From contig JAJQJQ010000003.1 of the NCBI GenBank assembly GCA_028622995.1, positions 6,324,001-6,388,000 on the forward strand: 64,000 nucleotides of DNA, in the 5' to 3' direction. Position 1 is the stretch's first letter, and the number at the start of each line of letters is the position of its first letter. Made by a program: the position numbers and the translations under genes. This DNA is from Panagrolaimus kolymaensis (taxonomy: Eukaryota > Nematoda > Chromadorea > Rhabditida > Panagrolaimidae). The notes below the pieces were generated by a model. That model saw nothing but the letters and a program-made list of their open reading frames with translations. It had not been told where the DNA came from and ran no database searches. Positions 35,001 to 49,700 of this stretch are shown here, piece after piece.

Positions 35001-38000
35001 AGCCGCAATTCAAGAATTTAAAGTTTTTGATTATTCAATGTTTTTTGAACATGAATCCATGAAGATTCATAGCTCGTTATTTGAGGCATCCAGTTAGAAA
35101 TGATATGCATTTTCGAGGTTAAAAAAATAAATAAAAAATATTTGGAAAATAAAAAAAATAGCCGCAATTCAAGAATTTAAAGTTTTTGATTATTCAATGT
35201 TTTTTGAACATGAATCCATGAAGATTCATAGCTCGTTATTTGAGGCATCCAGTTAAAAATGATATGCATTTTCTTACTTAAAAAAATAAATAAAAAATAT
35301 TTGGAAAATAAAAAAAATAGCCGCAATTCAAGAATTTAAAGTTTTTGATTATTCAATGTTTTTTGAACATGAATCCATGAAGATTCATAGCTCGTTATTT
35401 GAGGCATCCAGTTAAAAATGATATGCATTTTCTTACTTAAAAAAATAAATAAAAAATATTTGGAAAATAAAAAAAATAGCCGCAATTCAAGAATTTAAAG
35501 TTTTTGATTATTCTATGTTTTTTGAACATGAATCCATGAAGATTCATAGCTCGTTATTTGAGGCATCCAGTTAGAAATGATATGCATTTTCGAGGTTCAA
35601 AAAATAAATAAAAAATATTTGGAAAATAAAAAAAATAGCCGCAATTCAAGAATTTAAAGTTTTTGATTATTCAATGTTTTTTGAACATGAATCCATGAAG
35701 ATTCATAGCTCGTTATTTGAGGCATCCAGTTAAAAATGATATGCATTTTCTTACTTAAAAAAATAAATAAAAAATATTTGGAAAATAAAAAAAATAGCCG
35801 CAATTCAAGAATTTAAAGTTTTTGATTATTCTATGTTTTTTGAACATGAATCCATGAAGATTCATAGCTCGTTATTTGAGGCATCCAGTTAGAAATGATA
35901 TGCATTTTCGAGGTTCAAAAAATAAATAAAAAATATTTGGAAAATAAAAAAAATAGCCGCAATTCAAGAATTTAAAGTTTTTGATTATTCAATGTTTTTT
36001 GAACATGAATCCATGAAGATTCATAGCTCGTTATTTGAGGCATCCAGTTAAAAATGATATGCATTTTCTTACTTAAAAAAATAAATAAAAAATATTTGGA
36101 AAATAAAAAAAATAGCCGCAATTCAAGAATTTAAAGTTTTTGATTATTCTATGTTTTTTGAACATGAATCCATGAAGATTCATAGCTCGTTATTTGAGGC
36201 ATCCAGTTAGAAATGATATGCATTTTCGAGGTTCAAAAAATAAATAAAAAATATTTGGAAAATAAAAAAAATAGCCGCAATTCAAGAATTTAAAGTTTTT
36301 GATTATTCTATGTTTTTTGAACATGAATCCATGAAGATTCATAGCTCGTTATTTGAGGCATCCAGTTAGAAATGATATGCATTTTCGAGGTTCAAAAAAT
36401 AAATAAAAAATATTTGGAAAATAAAAAAAATAGCCGCAATTCAAGAATTTAAAGTTTTTGATTATTCTATGTTTTTTGAACATGAATCCATGAAGATTCA
36501 TAGCTCGTTATTTGAGGCATCCAGTTAAAAATGATATGCATTTTCTTACTTAAAAAAATAAATAAAAAATATTTGGAAAATAAAAAAAATAGCCGCAATT
36601 CAAGAATTTAAAGTTTTTGATTATTCTATGTTTTTTGAACATGAATCCATGAAGATTCATAGCTCGTTATTTGAGGCATCCAGTTAGAAATGATATGCAT
36701 TTTCGAGGTTCAAAAAATAAATAAAAAATATTTGGAAAATAAAAAAAATAGCCGCAATTCAAGAATTTAAAGTTTTTGATTATTCAATGTTTTTTAAACA
36801 TGAATCCATGAAGATTCATAGCTCGTTATTTGAGGCATCCAGTTAGAAATGATATGCATTTTCGAGGTTCAAAAAATAAATAAAAAATATTTGGAAAATA
36901 AAAAAAATAGCCGCAATTCAAGAATTTAAAGTTTTTGATTATTCAATGTTTTTTAAACATGAATCCATGAAGATTCATAGCTCGTTATTTGAGGCATCCA
37001 GTTAAAAATGATATGCATTTTCTTACTTAAAAAAATAAATAAAAAATATTTGGAAAATAAAAAAAATAGCCGCAATTCAAGAATTTAAAGTTTTTGATTA
37101 TTCAATGTTTTTTGAACATGAATCCATGAAGATTCATAGCTCGTTATTTGAGGCATCCAGTTAAAAATGATATGCATTTTCTTACTTAAAAAAATAAATA
37201 AAAAATATTTGGAAAATAAAAAAAATAGCCGCAATTCAAGAATTTAAAGTTTTTGATTATTCAATGTTTTTTGAACATGAATCCATGAAGATTCATAGCT
37301 CGTTATTTGAGGCATCCAGTTAAAAATGATATGCATTTTCTTACTTAAAAAAATAAATAAAAAATATTTGGAAAATAAAAAAAATAGCCGCAATTCAAGA
37401 ATTTAAAGTTTTTGATTATTCAATGTTTTTTGAACATGAATCCATGAAGATTCATAGCTCGTTATTTGAGGCATCCAGTTAAAAATGATATGCATTTTCT
37501 TACTTAAAAAAATAAATAAAAAATATTTGGAAAATAAAAAAAATAGCCGCAATTCAAGAATTTAAAGTTTTTGATTATTCAATGTTTTTTGAACATGAAT
37601 CCATGAAGATTCATAGCTCGTTATTTGAGGCATCCAGTTAAAAATGATATGCATTTTCTTACTTAAAAAAATAAATAAAAAATATTTGGAAAATAAAAAA
37701 AATAGCCGCAATTCAAGAATTTAAAGTTTTTGATTATTCAATGTTTTTTAAACATGAATCCATGAAGATTCATAGCTCGTTATTTGAGGCATCCATTTAG
37801 AAATGATATGCATTTTCGAGGTTCAAAAAATAAATAAAAAATATTTGGAAAATAAAAAAAATAGCCGCAATTCAAGAATTTAAAGTTTTTGATTATTCTA
37901 TGTTTTTTGAACATGAATCCATGAAGATTCATAGCTCGTTATTTGAGGCATCCAGTTAGAAATGATATGCATTTTCGAGGTTCAAAAAATAAATAAAAAA

Positions 38001-41000
38001 TATTTGGAAAATAAAAAAAATAGCCGCAATTCAAGAATTTAAAGTTTTTGATTATTCTATGTTTTTTGAACATGAATCCATGAAGATTCATAGCTCGTTA
38101 TTTGAGGCATCCAGTTAGAAATGATATGCATTTTCGAGGTTCAAAAAATAAATAAAAAATATTTGGAAAATAAAAAAAATAGCCGCAATTCAAGAATTTA
38201 AAGTTTTTGATTATTCTATGTTTTTTGAACATGAATCCATGAAGATTCATAGCTCGTTATTTGAGGCATCCAGTTAGAAATGATATGCATTTTCGAGGTT
38301 CAAAAAATAAATAAAAAATATTTGGAAAATAAAAAAAATAGCCGCAATTCAAGAATTTAAAGTTTTTGATTATTCTATGTTTTTTGAACATGAATCCATG
38401 AAGATTCATAGCTCGTTATTTGAGGCATCCAGTTAGAAATGATATGCATTTTCGAGGTTAAAAAAATAAATAAAAAATATTTGGAAAATAAAAAAAATAG
38501 CCGCAATTCAAGAATTTAAAGTTTTTGATTATTCTATGTTTTTTGAACATGAATCCATGAAGATTCATAGCTCGTTATTTGAGGCATCCAGTAAGAAATG
38601 ATATGCATTTTCGAGGTTCAAAAAATAAATAAAAAAAATTTGGAAAATAAAAAAAATAGCCGCAATTCAAGAATTTAAAGTTTTTGATTATTCAATGTTT
38701 TTTGAACATGAATCCATGAAGATTCATAGCTCGTTATTTGAGGCATCCAGTTAGAAATGATATGCATTTTCGAGGTTCAAAAAATAAATAAAAAATATTT
38801 GGAAAATAAAAAAAATAGCCGCAATTCAAGAATTTAAAGTTTTTGATTATTCAATGTTTTTTAAACATGAATCCATGAAGATTCATAGCTCGTTATTTGA
38901 GGCATCCAGTTAAAAATGATATGCATTTTCTTACTTAAAAAAATAAATAAAAAATATTTGGAAAATAAAAAAAATAGCCGCAATTCAAGAATTTAAAGTT
39001 TTTGATTATTCAATGTTTTTTGAACATGAATCCATGAAGATTCATAGCTCGTTATTTGAGGCATCCAGTTAGAAATGATATGCATTTTCGAGGTTAAAAA
39101 AATAAATAAAAAATATTTGGAAAATAAAAAAAATAGCCGCAATTCAAGAATTTAAAGTTTTTGATTATTCAATGTTTTTTAAACATGAATCCATGAAGAT
39201 TCATAGCTCGTTATTTGAGGCATCCAGTTAAAAATGATATGCATTTTCTTACTTAAAAAAATAAATAAAAAATATTTGGAAAATAAAAAAAATAGCCGCA
39301 ATTCAAGAATTTAAAGTTTTTGATTATTCTATGTTTTTTGAACATGAATCCATGAAGATTCATAGCTCGTTATTTGAGGCATCCAGTTAGAAATGATATG
39401 CATTTTCGAGGTTCAAAAAATAAATAAAAAATATTTGGAAAATAAAAAAAATAGCCGCAATTCAAGAATTTAAAGTTTTTGATTATTCTATGTTTTTTGA
39501 ACATGAATCCATGAAGATTCATAGCTCGTTATTTGAGGCATCCAGTTAGAAATGATATGCATTTTCGAGGTTAAAAAAATAAATAAAAAATATTTGGAAA
39601 ATAAAAAAAATAGCCGCAATTCAAGAATTTAAAGTTTTTGATTATTCTATGTTTTTTGAACATGAATCCATGAAGATTCATAGCTCGTTATTTGAGGCAT
39701 CCAGTAAGAAATGATATGCATTTTCGAGGTTCAAAAAATAAATAAAAAAAATTTGGAAAATAAAAAAAATAGCCGCAATTCAAGAATTTAAAGTTTTTGA
39801 TTATTCAATGTTTTTTGAACATGAATCCATGAAGATTCATAGCTCGTTATTTGAGGCATCCAGTTAGAAATGATATGCATTTTCGAGGTTCAAAAAATAA
39901 ATAAAAAATATTTGGAAAATAAAAAAAATAGCCGCAATTCAAGAATTTAAAGTTTTTGATTATTCAATGTTTTTTAAACATGAATCCATGAAGATTCATA
40001 GCTCGTTATTTGAGGCATCCAGTTAAAAATGATATGCATTTTCTTACTTAAAAAAATAAATAAAAAATATTTGGAAAATAAAAAAAATAGCCGCAATTCA
40101 AGAATTTAAAGTTTTTGATTATTCAATGTTTTTTGAACATGAATCCATGAAGATTCATAGCTCGTTATTTGAGGCATCCAGTTAGAAATGATATGCATTT
40201 TCGAGGTTAAAAAAATAAATAAAAAATATTTGGAAAATAAAAAAAATAGCCGCAATTCAAGAATTTAAAGTTTTTGATTATTCAATGTTTTTTGAACATG
40301 AATCCATGAAGATTCATAGCTCGTTATTTGAGGCATCCAGTTAAAAATGATATGCATTTTCTTACTTAAAAAAATAAATAAAAAATATTTGGAAAATAAA
40401 AAAAATAGCCGCAATTCAAGAATTTAAAGTTTTTGATTATTCAATGTTTTTTGAACATGAATCCATGAAGATTCATAGCTCGTTATTTGAGGCATCCAGT
40501 TAAAAATGATATGCATTTTCTTACTTAAAAAAATAAATAAAAAATATTTGGAAAATAAAAAAAATAGCCGCAATTCAAGAATTTAAAGTTTTTGATTATT
40601 CTATGTTTTTTGAACATGAATCCATGAAGATTCATAGCTCGTTATTTGAGGCATCCAGTTAGAAATGATATGCATTTTCGAGGTTCAAAAAATAAATAAA
40701 AAATATTTGGAAAATAAAAAAAATAGCCGCAATTCAAGAATTTAAAGTTTTTGATTATTCTATGTTTTTTGAACATGAATCCATGAAGATTCATAGCTCG
40801 TTATTTGAGGCATCCAGTTAAAAATGATATGCATTTTCTTACTTAAAAAAATAAATAAAAAATATTTGGAAAATAAAAAAAATAGCCGCAATTCAAGAAT
40901 TTAAAGTTTTTGATTATTCTATGTTTTTTGAACATGAATCCATGAAGATTCATAGCTCGTTATTTGAGGCATCCAGTTAGAAATGATATGCATTTTCGAG

Positions 41001-43780
41001 GTTCAAAAAATAAATAAAAAATATTTGGAAAATAAAAAAAATAGCCGCAATTCAAGAATTTAAAGTTTTTGATTATTCAATGTTTTTTGAACATGAATCC
41101 ATGAAGATTCATAGCTCGTTATTTGAGGCATCCAGTTAAAAATGATATGCATTTTCTTACTTAAAAAAATAAATAAAAAATATTTGGAAAATAAAAAAAA
41201 TAGCCGCAATTCAAGAATTTAAAGTTTTTGATTATTCTATGTTTTTTGAACATGAATCCATGAAGATTCATAGCTCGTTATTTGAGGCATCCAGTTAGAA
41301 ATGATATGCATTTTCGAGGTTCAAAAAATAAATAAAAAATATTTGGAAAATAAAAAAAATAGCCGCAATTCAAGAATTTAAAGTTTTTGATTATTCTATG
41401 TTTTTTGAACATGAATCCATGAAGATTCATAGCTCGTTATTTGAGGCATCCAGTTAGAAATGATATGCATTTTCGAGGTTCAAAAAATAAATAAAAAATA
41501 TTTGGAAAATAAAAAAAATAGCCGCAATTCAAGAATTTAAAGTTTTTGATTATTCTATGTTTTTTGAACATGAATCCATGAAGATTCATAGCTCGTTATT
41601 TGAGGCATCCAGTTAAAAATGATATGCATTTTCTTACTTAAAAAAATAAATAAAAAATATTTGGAAAATAAAAAAAATAGCCGCAATTCAAGAATTTAAA
41701 GTTTTTGATTATTCTATGTTTTTTGAACATGAATCCATGAAGATTCATAGCTCGTTATTTGAGGCATCCAGTTAGAAATGATATGCATTTTCGAGGTTCA
41801 AAAAATAAATAAAAAATATTTGGAAAATAAAAAAAATAGCCGCAATTCAAGAATTTAAAGTTTTTGATTATTCAATGTTTTTTAAACATGAATCCATGAA
41901 GATTCATAGCTCGTTATTTGAGGCATCCAGTTAGAAATGATATGCATTTTCGAGGTTCAAAAAATAAATAAAAAATATTTGGAAAATAAAAAAAATAGCC
42001 GCAATTCAAGAATTTAAAGTTTTTGATTATTCAATGTTTTTTAAACATGAATCCATGAAGATTCATAGCTCGTTATTTGAGGCATCCAGTTAAAAATGAT
42101 ATGCATTTTCTTACTTAAAAAAATAAATAAAAAATATTTGGAAAATAAAAAAAATAGCCGCAATTCAAGAATTTAAAGTTTTTGATTATTCAATGTTTTT
42201 TGAACATGAATCCATGAAGATTCATAGCTCGTTATTTGAGGCATCCAGTTAAAAATGATATGCATTTTCTTACTTAAAAAAATAAATAAAAAATATTTGG
42301 AAAATAAAAAAAATAGCCGCAATTCAAGAATTTAAAGTTTTTGATTATTCAATGTTTTTTGAACATGAATCCATGAAGATTCATAGCTCGTTATTTGAGG
42401 CATCCAGTTAAAAATGATATGCATTTTCTTACTTAAAAAAATAAATAAAAAATATTTGGAAAATAAAAAAAATAGCCGCAATTCAAGAATTTAAAGTTTT
42501 TGATTATTCAATGTTTTTTGAACATGAATCCATGAAGATTCATAGCTCGTTATTTGAGGCATCCAGTTAAAAATGATATGCATTTTCTTACTTAAAAAAA
42601 TAAATAAAAAATATTTGGAAAATAAAAAAAATAGCCGCAATTCAAGAATTTAAAGTTTTTGATTATTCAATGTTTTTTGAACATGAATCCATGAAGATTC
42701 ATAGCTCGTTATTTGAGGCATCCAGTTAAAAATGATATGCATTTTCTTACTTAAAAAAATAAATAAAAAATATTTGGAAAATAAAAAAAATAGCCGCAAT
42801 TCAAGAATTTAAAGTTTTTGATTATTCAATGTTTTTTAAACATGAATCCATGAAGATTCATAGCTCGTTATTTGAGGCATCCATTTAGAAATGATATGCA
42901 TTTTCGAGGTTCAAAAAATAAATAAAAAATATTTGGAAAATAAAAAAAATAGCCGCAATTCAAGAATTTAAAGTTTTTGATTATTCTATGTTTTTTGAAC
43001 ATGAATCCATGAAGATTCATAGCTCGTTATTTGAGGCATCCAGTTAGAAATGATATGCATTTTCGAGGTTCAAAAAATAAATAAAAAATATTTGGAAAAT
43101 AAAAAAAATAGCCGCAATTCAAGAATTTAAAGTTTTTGATTATTCTATGTTTTTTGAACATGAATCCATGAAGATTCATAGCTCGTTATTTGAGGCATCC
43201 AGTTAGAAATGATATGCATTTTCGAGGTTCAAAAAATAAATAAAAAATATTTGGAAAATAAAAAAAATAGCCGCAATTCAAGAATTTAAAGTTTTTGATT
43301 ATTCTATGTTTTTTGAACATGAATCCATGAAGATTCATAGCTCGTTATTTGAGGCATCCAGTTAGAAATGATATGCATTTTCGAGGTTCAAAAAATAAAT
43401 AAAAAATATTTGGAAAATAAAAAAAATAGCCGCAATTCAAGAATTTAAAGTTTTTGATTATTCTATGTTTTTTGAACATGAATCCATGAAGATTCATAGC
43501 TCGTTATTTGAGGCATCCAGTTAGAAATGATATGCATTTTCGAGGTTAAAAAAATAAATAAAAAATATTTGGAAAATAAAAAAAATAGCCGCAATTCAAG
43601 AATTTAAAGTTTTTGATTATTCTATGTTTTTTGAACATGAATCCATGAAGATTCATAGCTCGTTATTTGAGGCATCCAGTAAGAAATGATATGCATTTTC
43701 GAGGTTCAAAAAATAAATAAAAAAAATTTGGAAAATAAAAAAAATAGCCGCAATTCAAGAATTTAAAGTTTTTGATTATT
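28700..43780. repeat. Higher-order repeat: 32-monomer (5,088-bp) unit, about three copies
   Basis: Rare variants recur exactly 5,088 bp (32 x 159) apart. GTAAGAAATG occurs at 33503, 38591 and 43679; TAAACATG (for TGAACATG) at 31707, 36795 and 41883, at 31866, 36954 and 42042, and at 32661, 37749 and 42837, each of the last followed by CATCCATTTAG. CAAATCAAG links 28805 to 33893. The third copy is altered internally: GTAAGAAATG also appears at 39704, seven monomers (1,113 bp) after 38591. Edges are approximate. Confidence 0.9.
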
Positions 43781-43899
43781 CAATGTTTTTTGAACATGAA
43801 TCCATGAAGATTCATAGCTCGTTATTTGAGGCATCCAGTTAGAAATGATATGCATTTTCGAGGTTCAAAAAATAAATAAAAAATATTTGGAAAATAAAA

Positions 43900-46800
43900 A
43901 AAATAGCCGCAATTCAAGAATTTAAAGTTTTTGATTATTCAATGTTTTTTGAACATGAATCCATGAAGATTCATAGCTCGTTATTTGAGGCATCCAGTTA
44001 AAAATGATATGCATTTTCTTACTTAAAAAAATAAATAAAAAATATTTGGAAAATAAAAAAAATAGCCGCAATTCAAGAATTTAAAGTTTTTGATTATTCT
44101 ATATTTTTTGAACATGAATCCATGAAGATTCATAGCTCGTTATTTGAGGCATCCAGTTAGAAATGATATGCATTTTCGAGGTTCAAAAAATAAATAAAAA
44201 ATATTTGGAAAATAAAAAAAATAGCCGCAATTCAAGAATTTAAAGTTTTTGATTATTCTATATTTTTTGAACATGAATCCATGAAGATTCATAGCTCGTT
44301 ATTTGAGGCATCCAGTTAGAAATGATATGCATTTTCGAGGTTCAAAAAATAAATAAAAAATATTTGGAAAATAAAAAAAATAGCCGCAATTCAAGAATTT
44401 AAAGTTTTTGATTATTCAATGTTTTTTGAACATGAATCCATGAAGATTCATAGCTCGTTATTTGAGGCATCCAGTTAAAAATGATATGCATTTTCTTACT
44501 TAAAAAAATAAATAAAAAATATTTGGAAAATAAAAAAAATAGCCGCAATTCAAGAATTTAAAGTTTTTGATTATTCTATATTTTTTGAACATGAATCCAT
44601 GAAGATTCATAGCTCGTTATTTGAGGCATCCAGTTAGAAATGATATGCATTTTCGAGGTTCAAAAAATAAATAAAAAATATTTGGAAAATAAAAAAAATA
44701 GCCGCAATTCAAGAATTTAAAGTTTTTGATTATTCTATGTTTTTTGAACATGAATCCATGAAGATTCATAGCTCGTTATTTGAGGCATCCATTTAGAAAT
44801 GATATGCATTTTCGAGGTTAAAAAAATAAATAAAAAATATTTGGAAAATAAAAAAAATAGCCGCAATTCAAGAATTTAAGGTTTTTGATTATTCAATTTT
44901 TTTTGAACATGAATCCATGAAGATTCATAGCTCGTTATTTGAGGCATCCAGTTAAAAATGATATGCATTTTCTTACTTAAAAAAATAAATAAAAAATATT
45001 TGGAAAATAAAAAAAATAGCCGCAATTCAAGAATTTAAAGTTTTTGATTATTCAATGTTTTTTGAACATGAATCCATGAAGATTCATAGCTCGTTATTTG
45101 AGGCATCCAGTTAAAAATGATATGCATTTTCTTACTTAAAAAAATAAATAAAAAATATTTGGAAAATAAAAAAAATAGCCGCAATTCAAGAATTTAAAGT
45201 TTTTGATTATTCAATGTTTTTTGAACATGAATCCATGAAGATTCATAGCTCGTTATTTGAGGCATCCAGTTAAAAATGATATGCATTTTCTTACTTAAAA
45301 AAATAAATAAAAAATATTTGGAAAATAAAAAAAATAGCCGCAATTCAAGAATTTAAAGTTTTTGATTATTCAATGTTTTTTGAACATGAATCCATGAAGA
45401 TTCATAGCTCGTTATTTGAGGCATCCAGTTAGAAATGATATGCATTTTCGAGGTTAAAAAAATAAATAAAAAATATTTGGAAAATAAAAAAAATAGCCGC
45501 AATTCAAGAATTTAAAGTTTTTGATTATTCAATTTTTTTTGAACATGAATCCATGAAGATTCATAGCTCGTTATTTGAGGCATCCAGTTAAAAATGATAT
45601 GCATTTTCTTACTTAAAAAAATAAATAAAAAATATTTGGAAAATAAAAAAAATAGCCGCAATTCAAGAATTTAAAGTTTTTGATTATTCAATGTTTTTTG
45701 AACATGAATCCATGAAGATTCATAGCTCGTTATTTGAGGCATCCAGTTAGAAATGATATGCATTTTCGAGGTTCAAAAAATAAATAAAAAATATTTGGAA
45801 AATAAAAAAAATAGCCGCAATTCAAGAATTTAAAGTTTTTGATTATTCAATGTTTTTTGAACATGAATCCATGAAGATTCATAGCTCGTTATTTGAGGCA
45901 TCCAGTTAAAAATGATATGCATTTTCTTACTTAAAAAAATAAATAAAAAATATTTGGAAAATAAAAAAAATAGCCGCAATTCAAGAATTTAAAGTTTTTG
46001 ATTATTCAATGTTTTTTGAACATGAATCCATGAAGATTCATAGCTCGTTATTTGAGGCATCCAGTTAGAAATGATATGCATTTTCGAGGTTAAAAAAATA
46101 AATAAAAAATATTTGGAAAATAAAAAAAATAGCCGCAATTCAAGAATTTAAAGTTTTTGATTATTCAATTTTTTTTGAACATGAATCCATGAAGATTCAT
46201 AGCTCGTTATTTGAGGCATCCAGTTAAAAATGATATGCATTTTCTTACTTAAAAAAATAAATAAAAAATATTTGGAAAATAAAAAAAATAGCCGCAATTC
46301 AAGAATTTAAAGTTTTTGATTATTCAATGTTTTTTGAACATGAATCCATGAAGATTCATAGCTCGTTATTTGAGGCATCCAGTTAAAAATGATATGCATT
46401 TTCTTACTTAAAAAAATAAATAAAAAATATTTGGAAAATAAAAAAAATAGCCGCAATTCAAGAATTTAAAGTTTTTGATTATTCAATGTTTTTTGAACAT
46501 GAATCCATGAAGATTCATAGCTCGTTATTTGAGGCATCCAGTTAAAAATGATATGCATTTTCTTACTTAAAAAAATAAATAAAAAATATTTGGAAAATAA
46601 AAAAAATAGCCGCAATTCAAGAATTTAAAGTTTTTGATTATTCAATGTTTTTTGAACATGAATCCATGAAGATTCATAGCTCGTTATTTGAGGCATCCAG
46701 TTAGAAATGATATGCATTTTCGAGGTTAAAAAAATAAATAAAAAATATTTGGAAAATAAAAAAAATAGCCGCAATTCAAGAATTTAAAGTTTTTGATTAT

Positions 46801-49700
46801 TCAATTTTTTTTGAACATGAATCCATGAAGATTCATAGCTCGTTATTTGAGGCATCCAGTTAGAAATGATATGCATTTTCGAGGTTCAAAAAATAAATAA
46901 AAAATATTTGGAAAATAAAAAAAATAGCCGCAATTCAAGAATTTAAAGTTTTTGATTATTCAATGTTTTTTGAACATGAATCCATGAAGATTCATAGCTC
47001 GTTATTTGAGGCATCCAGTTAAAAATGATATGCATTTTCTTACTTAAAAAAATAAATAAAAAATATTTGGAAAATAAAAAAAATAGCCGCAATTCAAGAA
47101 TTTAAGGTTTTTGATTATTCAATTTTTTTTGAACATGAATCCATGAAGATTCATAGCTCGTTATTTGAGGCATCCAGTTAAAAATGATATGCATTTTCTT
47201 ACTTAAAAAAATAAATAAAAAATATTTGGAAAATAAAAAAAATAGCCGCAATTCAAGAATTTAAAGTTTTTGATTATTCAATGTTTTTTGAACATGAATC
47301 CATGAAGATTCATAGCTCGTTATTTGAGGCATCCAGTTAAAAATGATATGCATTTTCTTACTTAAAAAAATAAATAAAAAATATTTGGAAAATAAAAAAA
47401 ATAGCCGCAATTCAAGAATTTAAAGTTTTTGATTATTCAATGTTTTTTGAACATGAATCCATGAAGATTCATAGCTCGTTATTTGAGGCATCCAGTTAGA
47501 AATGATATGCATTTTCGAGGTTAAAAAAATAAATAAAAAATATTTGGAAAATAAAAAAAATAGCCGCAATTCAAGAATTTAAAGTTTTTGATTATTCTAT
47601 GTTTTTTGAACATGAATCCATGAAGATTCATAGCTCGTTATTTGAGGCATCCAGTTAGAAATGATATGCATTTTCGAGGTTAAAAAAATAAATAAAAAAT
47701 ATTTGGAAAATAAAAAAAATAGCCGCAATTCAAGAATTTAAAGTTTTTGATTATTCAATTTTTTTTGAACATGAATCCATGAAGATTCATAGCTCGTTAT
47801 TTGAGGCATCCAGTTAGAAATGATATGCATTTTCGAGGTTCAAAAAATAAATAAAAAATATTTGGAAAATAAAAAAAATAGCCGCAATTCAAGAATTTAA
47901 AGTTTTTGATTATTCAATGTTTTTTGAACATGAATCCATGAAGATTCATAGCTCGTTATTTGAGGCATCCAGTTAAAAATGATATGCATTTTCTTACTTA
48001 AAAAAATAAATAAAAAACATTTGGAAAATAAAAAAAATAGCCGCAATTCAAGAATTTAAAGTTTTTGATTATTCAATGTTTTTTGAACATGAATCCATGA
48101 AGATTCATAGCTCGTTATTTGAGGCATCCAGTTAAAAATGATATGCATTTTCTTACTTAAAAAAATAAATAAAAAATATTTGGAAAATAAAAAAAATAGC
48201 CGCAATTCAAGAATTTAAAGTTTTTGATTATTCAATGTTTTTTGAACATGAATCCATGAAGATTCATAGCTCGTTATTTGAGGCATCCAGTTAAAAATGA
48301 TATGCATTTTCTTACTTAAAAAAATAAATAAAAAATATTTGGAAAATAAAAAAAATAGCCGCAATTCAAGAATTTAAAGTTTTTGATTATTCAATGTTTT
48401 TTGAACATGAATCCATGAAGATTCATAGCTCGTTATTTGAGGCATCCAGTTAAAAATGATATGCATTTTCTTACTTAAAAAAATAAATAAAAAATATTTG
48501 GAAAATAAAAAAAATAGCCGCAATTCAAGAATTTAAAGTTTTTGATTATTCTATATTTTTTGAACATGAATCCATGAAGATTCATAGCTCGTTATTTGAG
48601 GCATCCAGTTAGAAATGATATGCATTTTCGAGGTTCAAAAAATAAATAAAAAATATTTGGAAAATAAAAAAAATAGCCGCAATTCAAGAATTTAAAGTTT
48701 TTGATTATTCAATGTTTTTTGAACATGAATCCATGAAGATTCATAGCTCGTTATTTGAGGCATCCAGTTAAAAATGATATGCATTTTCTTACTTAAAAAA
48801 ATAAATAAAAAATATTTGGAAAATAAAAAAAATAGCCGCAATTCAAGAATTTAAAGTTTTTGATTATTCTATATTTTTTGAACATGAATCCATGAAGATT
48901 CATAGCTCGTTATTTGAGGCATCCAGTTAGAAATGATATGCATTTTCGAGGTTCAAAAAATAAATAAAAAATATTTGGAAAATAAAAAAAATAGCCGCAA
49001 TTCAAGAATTTAAAGTTTTTGATTATTCAATGTTTTTTGAACATGAATCCATGAAGATTCATAGCTCGTTATTTGAGGCATCCAGTTAAAAATGATATGC
49101 ATTTTCTTACTTAAAAAAATAAATAAAAAATATTTGGAAAATAAAAAAAATAGCCGCAATTCAAGAATTTAAAGTTTTTGATTATTCTATATTTTTTGAA
49201 CATGAATCCATGAAGATTCATAGCTCGTTATTTGAGGCATCCAGTTAGAAATGATATGCATTTTCGAGGTTCAAAAAATAAATAAAAAATATTTGGAAAA
49301 TAAAAAAAATAGCCGCAATTCAAGAATTTAAAGTTTTTGATTATTCTATGTTTTTTGAACATGAATCCATGAAGATTCATAGCTCGTTATTTGAGGCATC
49401 CATTTAGAAATGATATGCATTTTCGAGGTTAAAAAAATAAATAAAAAATATTTGGAAAATAAAAAAAATAGCCGCAATTCAAGAATTTAAGGTTTTTGAT
49501 TATTCAATTTTTTTTGAACATGAATCCATGAAGATTCATAGCTCGTTATTTGAGGCATCCAGTTAGAAATGATATGCATTTTCGAGGTTAAAAAAATAAA
49601 TAAAAAATATTTGGAAAATAAAAAAAATAGCCGCAATTCAAGAATTTAAAGTTTTTGATTATTCAATTTTTTTTGAACATGAATCCATGAAGATTCATAG
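43900..49700. repeat. Second variant block with 29-monomer (4,611-bp) spacing
   Basis: This block carries variants absent elsewhere to the left: TTCTATATT (44099, 44258, 44576; 48551, 48869, 49187), TTTAAGG (44880, 47106, 49491) and TTCAATTTTTTTT. Pairs 44258/48869, 44576/49187 and 44880/49491 are all 4,611 bp apart, and 44880/47106 are 14 monomers apart. Some pairs differ by one monomer, so this unit is less regular than the 5,088-bp one. Confidence 0.75.
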
